DNA of 27,134 bases from JACCVL01 sp038233135. GTDB taxonomy: Bacteria > Actinomycetota > Actinomycetes > Propionibacteriales > Nocardioidaceae. Under the pieces are notes generated by a model. It saw only the letters and a program-made list of their open reading frames with translations, searched no databases and was not told the origin of the DNA. A program made the translations under genes and the position numbers. Below are positions 21,071 through 27,134 of this stretch, in pieces (position 1 is the stretch's first letter; each line of letters opens with the position of its first letter). The stretch spans positions 1 to 27,134 of the forward strand of contig JBBSMN010000011.1 of the NCBI GenBank assembly GCA_038233135.1, read 5' to 3'.

Positions 21071-22534
21071 ATGGGTCGTCGACTCCGTTCGTCCGGGACG
21101 GCCGCCGTCGCCGTGTTTATCGCCGTGGCCGGTCTCGGCTCGGGCGCTCCTGCGCCTGCAACTCCCCCGTCGGAGTCGGCCACGCCGACGGCCGTGACCG
21201 CCTCCCCCAACGTCGTGCTCATCCTGCTGGACGACACCCGCACCGACGACATGGACGTGCTGCCGGCCGTCAACAGGCGCATCTCGGCCAAGGGTGCGAC
21301 GTTCACCAATGCCGTGTCGCCCTTCTCGCTGTGCTGCCCGGCGCGTGCCACGTTGCTGACCGGGCGGTACGCCCACAACCACCACGTGCTGTCCAACCAC
21401 GCCCCGCTCGGCGGCTGGACCAAGTTCCGCGACGCCAACACGATCGCCACCTGGCTCGACCCGACGTACCGCACCGCGCTGATCGGGAAGTACCTCAACG
21501 AGTACGAGTCCCCGTACATCCCGCCGGGCTGGGACGAGTGGATGACCCCGAAGGGCACCTACAACTACACGTACGACAGGTGGTTCATCAACGGGTCCAA
21601 CGCGACCATCGAGGGCTATCAGACCGACACGATCGGCGACCTGTCGGCCGACTTCATCTCCCGCAACGCACCCGCCGCCGAGCCGTTCTTCCTGTTCACG
21701 TCGATCGTCGCCCCGCACGGGGGGCTGCCCGCGGAGGCGGACGACCCGCCGTTCCCGACGCCCAACGTGTCGCCGCGCTATCGCGACATGGATGCCGGGA
21801 CGCCGCTGACCGACCCGTCCTTCAACGAGGCGGACGTGTCCGACAAGCCGTTGCGTCCGGCGCCGCTCAGCGAGAGCGAACAAACCGGGCTTGTCGAGGT
21901 CAACGCGCAGCGCCGCGAGTCGATGCGGTCGGCCAACCACGCCACCAACCAGATCATCCGTGCCCTGGTCGACGCCGGCGAGCTGGGAAGCACCTACGTG
22001 TTCTTCCTCAGCGACAACGGGTTCCTGATGGGCGAGCACCGCATCCGCGGTGGCAAGGTCGCCCCCTACGAGGTGTCGGTGAAGGTGCCGATGTCGGTGC
22101 GCGGCCCCGGCATCACCCGCGGCGCCACCGTCGACACCCTCGTCGGACTGCAGGACTTCGCGCCCACAGTCCTCGCCGCCGCCGGTCAGGGCGCCGCGCA
22201 CACCGGGCCGGCCGCCGACGGCATCGACGTGTTGCCAGCCGTCGAGGACCCGACATACGCCGCCCGCCGACCCATCGTCATCGAGGCCGGCCCGAAGTCC
22301 GACCGGGCGGCCGACACCGACCCGTACCGCTTCCACGGCATCACCGCCCGGCTCGACGGCGACCAGTACAAGCTCGTGCGGCGCGAGTCCGGGTTCGTCG
22401 AGCTCTACGACCTGGAACGCGACCCGCACGAGCTCGAGAACCGGGCCGGTGACCCGGCCTACGCCGACCAGCAGCAGCGGATGCAGGCCCGCCTGGATGC
22501 CTACGAGTGGTGCGCGGGGAGAGGCTGCCGCTAG
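21071..22534 (+). CDS. Secreted formylglycine-dependent sulfatase (S1 type)
   Basis: From ATG 21071 the protein has 487 residues. A Sec signal peptide (MGRRLRSSGTAAVAVFIAVAG) is followed by a Pro/Ala/Thr-rich linker and the alkaline-phosphatase-fold sulfatase domain. The metal-binding Asp54-Asp55 is in LILLDDTRTDD. The maturation motif CCPAR starts at Cys88, which should become formylglycine, and SDNGF contains Asp315-Asn316. Lys and His residues after it (GEHRIRGGK) complete the site. S1 sulfatases hydrolyse sulfate esters, often on polysaccharides. With four sulfotransferases nearby, removal of sulfate from a self-made polymer is an attractive role; scavenging of external sulfate esters is the alternative. 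ATG 21071 is preferred over 21062 because GGGGGA is at better distance. Its stop is 3 bp from that of the convergent prs gene. Confidence 0.9.
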   Translation: MGRRLRSSGTAAVAVFIAVAGLGSGAPAPATPPSESATPTAVTASPNVVLILLDDTRTDDMDVLPAVNRRISAKGATFTNAVSPFSLCCPARATLLTGRYAHNHHVLSNHAPLGGWTKFRDANTIATWLDPTYRTALIGKYLNEYESPYIPPGWDEWMTPKGTYNYTYDRWFINGSNATIEGYQTDTIGDLSADFISRNAPAAEPFFLFTSIVAPHGGLPAEADDPPFPTPNVSPRYRDMDAGTPLTDPSFNEADVSDKPLRPAPLSESEQTGLVEVNAQRRESMRSANHATNQIIRALVDAGELGSTYVFFLSDNGFLMGEHRIRGGKVAPYEVSVKVPMSVRGPGITRGATVDTLVGLQDFAPTVLAAAGQGAAHTGPAADGIDVLPAVEDPTYAARRPIVIEAGPKSDRAADTDPYRFHGITARLDGDQYKLVRRESGFVELYDLERDPHELENRAGDPAYADQQQRMQARLDAYEWCAGRGCR

Positions 22535-22537
22535 CGC

Positions 22538-23518
22538 TCAGGCACGACCGTCGAACAGGCTGGTCACCGACCCGTCCTCGAAGACCTCGCGGATCGCCCG
22601 GCTGATCAGTGGGGCGATCGACAACAGCGTCAACGTGTCGAACTGCTGATCGGGGCCGACCGGCAGGGTGTTGGTCACGACGACCTCACGCGCGCGCGAG
22701 TTCTTGAGGCGGTCCACGGCCGGGCCCGACAGCACCGCGTGCGTCGCAACCACCACCACGCTGGCCGCACCGGCGTCGAGCAGTGCGTCGACCGCCTTCA
22801 CGATGGTGCCGCCGGTGTCGATCATGTCGTCGACCAGCACGCAGGTGCGGCCGCCGATCTCGCCGACGACGCGATTTACGACCGTCTCGTTGGGCCGGTG
22901 CACGTCGCGCGTCTTGTGCACGAAGGCCAGCGGCGTGCCGCCGAGACGGGAGGCCCACTGCTCGGCGACACGGATGCGGCCGGCATCGGGCGAGACCACC
23001 ACCAGGTCCTCCTCGCCATACTTGGCCGCCACATGGTCGGCCAAGATCGGCATCGCCATCAGGTGGTCGACCGGGCCGTCGAAGAACCCCTGGATCTGCG
23101 AGCTGTGCAGGTCCACGGCGATCAGGCGGTCGGCCCCTGCGGTCTTGAACAAGTCGGCCACCAGCCGGGCCGAGACCGGCTCACGGCCGCGGTGCTTCTT
23201 GTCCTGCCGCGCATAGGCATAGAACGGCTGCACGACGGTGATCCGCTTGGCCGAGGCACGCTTGAGGGCGTCGACCATGATCAGCTGCTCCATCACCCAC
23301 TGGTTGATGGGCGCGGTGTGGCTCTGCAGCACGAAGGCATCGCACCCGCGCACCGACTCCTCGAAGCGGACGTAGATCTCGCCGTTGGCGAAGTCATAGG
23401 CCGCCTGCGGCACGAGTCCCGATCCGAGCTCCACGGCAACCTCCGAGGCCAGCTCGGGGTGGGCCCGTCCGGAGAAGACCATCAGGTTCTTCTCGGTGGT
23501 GCGCTTCATGCCGGTCAC
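22538..23518 (-). CDS. prs: Ribose-phosphate pyrophosphokinase
   Basis: The 326-residue protein is a class I PRPP synthetase. Visible motifs are GRAHPELA near the N-terminus, YDFANGEIYVRF, the flexible catalytic loop YARQDKKHRGREP (102-114), the metal site VDLHSSQIQGFF, VSPDAGR, and the PRPP-binding loop DDMIDTGGT (230-238). It makes PRPP from ribose 5-phosphate and ATP for nucleotide, histidine and tryptophan synthesis. In actinobacteria PRPP also feeds decaprenyl-phosphoarabinose. GTG 23518 overlaps the glmU stop by 4 bp, indicating coupling; ATG 23509 is an alternative start. Normally rplY follows directly, but here the sulfatase on the other strand intervenes. Confidence 0.97.
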   Translation of the reverse strand: MTGMKRTTEKNLMVFSGRAHPELASEVAVELGSGLVPQAAYDFANGEIYVRFEESVRGCDAFVLQSHTAPINQWVMEQLIMVDALKRASAKRITVVQPFYAYARQDKKHRGREPVSARLVADLFKTAGADRLIAVDLHSSQIQGFFDGPVDHLMAMPILADHVAAKYGEEDLVVVSPDAGRIRVAEQWASRLGGTPLAFVHKTRDVHRPNETVVNRVVGEIGGRTCVLVDDMIDTGGTIVKAVDALLDAGAASVVVVATHAVLSGPAVDRLKNSRAREVVVTNTLPVGPDQQFDTLTLLSIAPLISRAIREVFEDGSVTSLFDGRA

Positions 23519-25080
23519 GATCGGGTCCCCTCGTCGGGCTGCCCGGTGGGCGTCGGTGGTGGCGGGACACCAGTCTGCCGCACGGGACCCTCTGCGGGCT
23601 TGTCGGCGTCGCCGCGTGCCGCCGAAGCGTCTGCTGCAGCAGCTGCGGCAGCGCTGCCGGGCCGCTTGCGTTCCGTCCAGCCTTCGTGGTGGCGCTGCGG
23701 GCCGCTCGACACCGCCAGCGCGCCAGGGGGCACGTCCCGACGTACGACCGTGCCCGCTCCCGTCGCGGCACCGTCGGCGATCGTGACCGGCGCGACGAAC
23801 ACGTTGTCCGAGCCGGTCTTGACGTGGCGGCCCACCACCGTGCGGTGCTTGCGAACCCCGTCGTAGTTGGCGGTGATCGTGCCCGCGCCGACGTTGGTGC
23901 CCTCGCCGATCTCGGCATCGCCGATGTAGGACAGGTGCGGGACCTTCGCGCCGGGGCCGAGCTGGCTGTTCTTGGTCTCCACGAAGGTGCCGACCTTGGC
24001 GTCGGGGAGCAGCACCGTGCCGGGTCGCAGGTACGCGAAGGGGCCGACGCTGGCCCCGGCACCGATGACCGCGCTCGACCCGTGCGTGCGTACGACGCCG
24101 ACCCCGGGGCCGACCTCGACGTCGGTCAGCGTGCAGTCGGGGCCGACGGTGGCGCCCTCGGCGACCGTGGTCGTGCCGTGCAGCTGGACGCCGGGCAGCA
24201 GCCGCACGTCGCGCTCGAACGAGACGGTCACGTCCACCCAGGTGGTCACAGGGTCGACCACCGTGACCCCGGCGCGCATCCAGCCCTCGAGCGTCCGCCG
24301 GTTGAGCTCGGCCGCCATCGCGGCGAGCTGGACCCGGTCGTTGACACCCTCCGCCTGCATCGCGTCGGCGCTGCGGACCAGGCCCACCGTCCGGCCGTCG
24401 GACCTGGCCAGCGCCACCACGTCGGGCAGGTAGATCTCCCCCTGGGAGTTGTCCGTGCCGACCCGCGGCAGCGCTTGGCGCAGCCAGGCCAGGTCGAAGG
24501 CATAGATGCCGGTCGTGACGTCGCCGATCAGCAGCTGCTCGGCGGTCGCGTCCCGGTGCTCGACCACGGCCGCCGGCTGCCCGTCCGCGTCCAGCAGCAG
24601 CCGCCCGTAGCCACTGGGGTCGGACGGCCGGGCCGCCAGCACGGTCACAGCATGGCCCGCGGTGGCGTGGCTCGCCGCAAGCTCGCGCAGCACCGCCGGC
24701 TTGAGCAGCGGCGTGTCGCCCATCACGACCAGCACGGTGCCGGCTGTCGCCTCGACCGCGCTCAGACCGATCTCGGTGGCGTGCCCGGTGCCGAGCTGCT
24801 CTGCCTGCACTGCCTGCCGCGCGCGGGGCAAGCAGTCCGTGACGTGTGGCAGCACCTGTTCGCGGGCGTGCCCCACGACCACCGCCACCTCGGCGGCGCC
24901 GGCGGCGTCCGCTGCCGCCAGCACGTGGCCGAGCATGCTGCGCCCACCCAGCTCGTGCAGCACCTTGGGGGTCGCCGACCGCATGCGGGTCCCTCCGCCG
25001 GCGGCCAGGACCACTATCGCGTCCACCTGTGGTCCTGGCTCGACTGGCCCTGGCTCGACTGGCACGGGCTCGACTGGCAC
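23515..25080 (-). CDS. glmU: Bifunctional GlmU: glucosamine-1-P acetyltransferase / GlcNAc-1-P uridyltransferase
   Basis: The 521-residue protein has an N-terminal pyrophosphorylase (LAAGGGTRMRS, PKVLHELGG, GDTPLL) and a left-handed beta-helix acetyltransferase (RPGTVLL, VETKNS, the catalytic His in KVPHLSYIGDA, GAGTITANYDG). It makes UDP-GlcNAc for peptidoglycan and possibly for the polysaccharide of this window. The protein is longer than usual at both ends. About 18 residues of repeated Pro-Val-Glu-Pro-Gly precede the first strand, and about 50 Ala/Pro-rich residues follow the last helix turn, as in mycobacterial GlmU. GTG 25080 is well supported by AAGGAG six to seven bases upstream, so the repeat is coding. 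The gene starts 37 bp after tRNA-Gln on the same strand. Confidence 0.96.
   Translation of the reverse strand: MPVEPVPVEPGPVEPGPQVDAIVVLAAGGGTRMRSATPKVLHELGGRSMLGHVLAAADAAGAAEVAVVVGHAREQVLPHVTDCLPRARQAVQAEQLGTGHATEIGLSAVEATAGTVLVVMGDTPLLKPAVLRELAASHATAGHAVTVLAARPSDPSGYGRLLLDADGQPAAVVEHRDATAEQLLIGDVTTGIYAFDLAWLRQALPRVGTDNSQGEIYLPDVVALARSDGRTVGLVRSADAMQAEGVNDRVQLAAMAAELNRRTLEGWMRAGVTVVDPVTTWVDVTVSFERDVRLLPGVQLHGTTTVAEGATVGPDCTLTDVEVGPGVGVVRTHGSSAVIGAGASVGPFAYLRPGTVLLPDAKVGTFVETKNSQLGPGAKVPHLSYIGDAEIGEGTNVGAGTITANYDGVRKHRTVVGRHVKTGSDNVFVAPVTIADGAATGAGTVVRRDVPPGALAVSSGPQRHHEGWTERKRPGSAAAAAAADASAARGDADKPAEGPVRQTGVPPPPTPTGQPDEGTRS
25034..25078. repeat. Three tandem copies of a 15-bp unit encoding the GlmU N-terminus
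   Basis: The plus-strand unit CCTGGCTCGACTGGC occurs at 25034-25048 and 25049-25063. A near copy starting ACGGGC follows at 25064-25078. Read on the minus strand they encode repeated Pro-Val-Glu-Pro steps directly after the GlmU start codon. Unit length is a multiple of three, so copy-number changes would keep the frame. Confidence 0.85.
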
Positions 25081-25117
25081 GGGGAGCTCCTTCGGTCGGC
25101 CGCGGACGGTGCGAGGG

Positions 25118-25196
25118 CTCCCCGGGTAGGAGTCGAACCTACGTCGCTAGTCCGCATTCAAAGTGCGGCGGGCCCTGCCGACAGACCAACCGGGGA
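25118..25196 (-). tRNA. tRNA-Gln, anticodon TTG
   Basis: On the minus strand a 7-bp acceptor stem TCCCCGG/CCGGGGA encloses the arms. The anticodon arm is CCGCA-CTTTGAA-TGCGG, giving anticodon TTG and so glutamine. The T arm is GTAGG-TTCGACT-CCTAC. A D stem GGTC/GGCC surrounds a loop containing GG. The discriminator base is G and CCA is not encoded. At 79 bases it is slightly long, because two bases lie between D and anticodon stems and the variable region is nine bases. A glutamine tRNA next to glmU is a usual actinobacterial neighbour as I recall. It may be cotranscribed with glmU and processed from its leader. Confidence 0.9.
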
Positions 25197-25208
25197 ACGG
25201 TCGGGGTC

Positions 25209-25214
25209 AGCGTA
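25209..25214 (-). promoter_or_regulatory. Candidate -10 for the tRNA-Gln/glmU transcript
   Basis: On the minus strand TACGCT at 25214-25209 fits the -10 consensus and lies 13 bases before the mature tRNA. No clear -35 is found at 16-18 bp. No separate glmU promoter is seen in the 37 bp after the tRNA. Confidence 0.35.
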
Positions 25215-25238
25215 CGGAAAGTGCGGGCGGCCGCGATG

Positions 25239-25267
25239 TCGACATCCAACCTACGGTGCCGTAAGTT
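25239..25267 (+). promoter_or_regulatory. Predicted promoter of the desaturase gene
   Basis: TCGACA (25239-25244) and TAAGTT (25262-25267) are separated by exactly 17 bp and resemble -35 and -10 hexamers. The -35 lies in a perfect 12-bp palindrome, GATGTCGACATC (25235-25246). The -10 lies at the centre of the long palindrome at 25250-25280. Confidence 0.5.
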
Positions 25268-25280
25268 ACGGCGACGTAGG
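25250..25280. promoter_or_regulatory. 31-bp near-perfect palindrome, probable TetR-type operator
   Basis: The outer arms are CCTACG and CGTAGG and the inner core is CCGTAA-G-TTACGG. Across 15 bp per side only two positions fail to match. It covers the predicted -10 of the desaturase gene, so a bound dimer would block transcription. The TetR gene downstream in the same direction (26372) is the obvious candidate regulator. Confidence 0.6.
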
Positions 25281-25344
25281 CGTAACCGCACGCCGCCGCA
25301 ACCGCTCCGCCCACCAGGAGCCACTCCAGACCCTGTGAGGACCG

Positions 25345-26325
25345 ATGTCAGCAGGCACCACCGCGCCACCCGCCACCACCACGGCACCGGCCGGACCCCC
25401 GACCCCCACGAACACCGGCGGCACCATGGGCAGCGACCGGCAGACGCTGCTCGAGCGGGTGATGCTGGCGGTGTTCATCGTGGCACCGTTCGCCGCGGTG
25501 GTCGCCGCCGTGCCCGTCGCATGGGGCGGCTGGCTCGGTTGGCGCGACGTGATCATCGGCGTCGCGTTCTACGTCGTCAGCGGGCTGGGCATCACCGCCG
25601 GCTTCCACCGGCTCTTCACGCACAAGTCGTACAAGCCCAACCGTGCGCTCAAGGTCGCCATGGCGATCGCGGGCAGCCTCGCCATCGAGGGGCCGGTCAT
25701 CCGCTGGGTGGCCGACCACCGCAAGCACCACAAGTTCTCCGACCGCGACGGTGACCCGCACTCACCTTGGCGCTACGGCGAGTCGGTGCCCGCCCTGGCC
25801 AAGGGCTTCGCGTACGCGCACGTGGGGTGGCTGTTCGACGTCGAGCAGACCCCGTTGCGGCGCTACGCCCCCGACCTCATGAAGGACCCCGACCTGACCC
25901 GGGTGTCCCGGCAGTTCCCGATCTGGGCGCTCGTGTCGCTCACCACCCCCGCCGTGGTCGGCGGGCTGTGGTCGATGTCGTGGCAGGGCGCGCTGACGGC
26001 GTTCTTCTGGGCGACCCTGGTGCGGGTGGCCCTGCTGCACCATGTGACCTGGTCGATCAACTCGATCTGCCACACCGTCGGCGAGCAGCCGTTCAAGAGT
26101 CGCGACCGCTCCGGCAACGTGTGGTGGCTCGCGGTGCTCAGCTTCGGCGAGTCGTGGCACAACCTGCACCACGCCGACCCCACCTGTGCCCGGCACGGGG
26201 TGCTTCGCGGACAGGTCGACTCGTCCGCCCGGCTGATCTGGCTGTTCGAGCGGCTCGGCTGGGCGAGCGACGTGCGTTGGCCGGTGCCGGAGCGCATCGC
26301 CGCCAAGCGTGCCGGCCCAGCATGA
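25345..26325 (+). CDS. Membrane fatty-acid desaturase (acyl-CoA / delta-9 type)
   Basis: This 326-residue protein has the three histidine boxes of membrane desaturases: HRLFTH (88-93), HRKHH (125-129) and HNLHH (272-276). Four hydrophobic segments (about 38-60, 68-86, 103-118 and 193-232) fit the usual four-helix topology with boxes facing the cytoplasm. These di-iron enzymes insert a cis double bond into saturated acyl chains using O2 and an electron-transfer partner, adjusting membrane fluidity. The first 30 residues are Ala/Pro/Thr-rich and not part of the domain, so the true start might be ATG at codon 28. TGAGGA precedes the ATG at 25345. The gene is followed by a TetR regulator 46 bp away. 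Confidence 0.92.
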   Translation: MSAGTTAPPATTTAPAGPPTPTNTGGTMGSDRQTLLERVMLAVFIVAPFAAVVAAVPVAWGGWLGWRDVIIGVAFYVVSGLGITAGFHRLFTHKSYKPNRALKVAMAIAGSLAIEGPVIRWVADHRKHHKFSDRDGDPHSPWRYGESVPALAKGFAYAHVGWLFDVEQTPLRRYAPDLMKDPDLTRVSRQFPIWALVSLTTPAVVGGLWSMSWQGALTAFFWATLVRVALLHHVTWSINSICHTVGEQPFKSRDRSGNVWWLAVLSFGESWHNLHHADPTCARHGVLRGQVDSSARLIWLFERLGWASDVRWPVPERIAAKRAGPA

Positions 26326-26329
26326 GGGC

Positions 26330-26350
26330 GTCGTCCCGCACGGGGACGAC
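26330..26350 (+). terminator. Perfect 8-bp stem-loop between the desaturase and TetR genes
   Basis: GTCGTCCC (26330-26337) pairs with GGGACGAC (26343-26350) around a 5-base loop, four bases after the desaturase stop. It is the strongest terminator-like hairpin in the window, though no T-run follows. It may end or attenuate the transcript before the regulator. Confidence 0.6.
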
Positions 26351-26358
26351 CGGCACTG

Positions 26359-26373
26359 ACAGACTCGGTCTGT
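26359..26373 (+). promoter_or_regulatory. Inverted repeat overlapping the TetR start codon
   Basis: ACAGAC-TCG-GTCTGT is a perfect 6+3+6 inverted repeat, and with one mismatch it extends to 8+3+8. Its right arm overlaps the GTG start at 26372. It could be an autoregulatory operator or an RNA hairpin hiding the start. It does not resemble the desaturase palindrome. Confidence 0.4.
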
Positions 26374-27022
26374 GAGCGCGCACCCCGACGGGGACTCCCC
26401 TGCCCGGCGGGGCCATCGCCCCCGGATGACCTCCGCGGGACGGCGCGAACAGCTGATCGACATTGCCCGCGGACTGTTCGCCGCCCGCGGAGTCGAGGGC
26501 ACGTCGGTGGAGGAGATCGCCGCGACGGCGGACGTGTCCAAACCCATCGTCTACGAGCACTTCGGCGGAAAAGAGGGGCTGTACGCGGTCGTCGTCGACC
26601 GAGAGGTCCAGGAGCTGCTGTCGATGATGCGGGCCGCGCTTACAGCCGGTCAGCCGCGCGCCCTGCTGGAGCAGGCGGCACTGGGCCTGCTCGGCTACAT
26701 CGAGCAGCATCCCGACGGCTTCCGCATCCTGGTGCGCGACTCGCCAGTGGGGTCGGCCTCCGGCTCGTTCGTGTCCATCATCGGTGACGTCGCGAGCCGG
26801 GTCGAGTACATCTTGGCCGGCGAGTTCGCCGAGCGAGGTTTCGACACCACGTACGCGCCGATGTATGCCCAGATGCTGGTCGGGATGGTCGGCACCACCG
26901 GTCAGTGGTGGCTGGATGCTGCCGACCCGGCCCGCGACGTCGTCGCCGCCCACATCTGCAACCTGGCCTGGAACGGGCTGTCGCGGCTCGAGACCGAGCC
27001 GCGGCTCACGCACCAGGGCTGA
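26372..27022 (+). CDS. TetR/AcrR-family transcriptional regulator
   Basis: This 216-residue protein has the TetR DNA-binding domain. The helix RREQLIDIARGLFAARG leads to the helix-turn-helix TSVEEIAATADVSKPIVYEHFGGKEGLYAVV (about residues 44-73). The C-terminal ligand and dimer domain is helical and ends with a GQWWLDA motif. It is likely a repressor of the desaturase gene just upstream and perhaps of itself; the ligand cannot be read. In Mycobacterium tuberculosis a TetR gene also adjoins glmU, so the neighbourhood is conserved. GTG 26372 has no ribosome binding site. ATG 26426 is a possible alternative start that removes 18 basic, Pro-rich residues. Confidence 0.9.
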   Translation: MSAHPDGDSPARRGHRPRMTSAGRREQLIDIARGLFAARGVEGTSVEEIAATADVSKPIVYEHFGGKEGLYAVVVDREVQELLSMMRAALTAGQPRALLEQAALGLLGYIEQHPDGFRILVRDSPVGSASGSFVSIIGDVASRVEYILAGEFAERGFDTTYAPMYAQMLVGMVGTTGQWWLDAADPARDVVAAHICNLAWNGLSRLETEPRLTHQG

Positions 27023-27068
27023 CCCCCGCCGCCGGACCCGCCTTGCACCCCGGAACCGCCGCCTTCCC

Positions 27069-27082
27069 GCTGTCGTGACAGC
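27069..27082 (+). terminator. Inverted repeats after the TetR gene
   Basis: GCTGTC-GT-GACAGC is a perfect short inverted repeat 46 bp after the TetR stop. A second one, GCACCA (27101-27106) with TGGTGC (27122-27127), follows. Either may end the transcript. No gene is recognised in the last 112 bases. Confidence 0.4.
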
Positions 27083-27134
27083 CACCACTTGGTACGTAAA
27101 GCACCACTCCGACGGCAAAACTGGTGCCTTGTGC

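Noticed and set aside
23686..25338. A 550-codon open frame on the plus strand opposite glmU and the tRNA
   Set aside because: It runs through the glmU beta-helix region and the tRNA in antisense; the translation is His/Arg/Gly/Asp-rich repeats mirroring the GlmU hexapeptide pattern. No ribosome binding site or domain supports it.
1..27134. A defence island, prophage or mobile element as source of novelty
   Set aside because: I found no nuclease, helicase, methyltransferase, toxin-antitoxin, integrase, transposase or phage structural gene in any supported reading frame, although a border outside the window cannot be excluded.

Overview
The window is very GC-rich, with many GTG and TTG starts, long antisense open frames, Tat export signals and an L25 protein of the long CTC type. 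These point to a high-GC actinobacterium. Nocardioidales-like is my guess from overall flavour; the sequence does not prove a genus.

Both ends carry conserved housekeeping genes. On the minus strand, from the right, are tRNA-Gln, glmU, prs, rplY and pth, and at the far left is the 5' end of mfd. Bacillus subtilis keeps the same order (glmU-prs-ctc-pth-(fin)-mfd), so it looks ancestral. Here two insertions interrupt it. A formylglycine-type sulfatase lies on the opposite strand between rplY and prs. A block of about 18 kb lies between pth and mfd. To the right of the tRNA are an acyl-lipid or acyl-CoA desaturase and a TetR regulator on the plus strand, with a strong palindrome over the predicted desaturase promoter.

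The inserted block (about 1.2-19.3 kb) is a Wzx/Wzy-type exopolysaccharide locus. It holds a Wzz/BY-kinase fusion (1214-2743), a polyprenyl-phosphate sugar-1-phosphate transferase (17867-19309), two GT4 glycosyltransferases (6736-7917, 16670-17794), a flippase (12982-14388) and a polymerase/ligase (14381-15676). Unusually, it also has four divergent PAPS-dependent sulfotransferases (2770-3720, 10979-11884, 11902-12843, 15699-16673). A CysQ-type PAP phosphatase (279-1052) sits at its left edge and can remove the PAP that sulfotransferases release. The secreted sulfatase beyond pth-rplY could trim the product. Together these suggest synthesis, recycling and remodelling of a sulfated surface polysaccharide.

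The least familiar parts are two paralogous Tat-exported proteins (3921-5360 and 9427-10896). They look like retaining clan GH-A-type barrels with an Asn-Glu motif and a Thr-Glu motif 103 residues apart; one is soluble and the other carries a lipobox. Also unusual are an APH-fold kinase-like protein (5463-6713) and a secreted beta-propeller (7993-9282). An element GGGAAACT-N23-TAGRGT occurs with identical spacing upstream of the kinase and of the second barrel gene. Frequent strand changes inside the block suggest stepwise assembly. I see no CRISPR array, transposase, integrase or rRNA.
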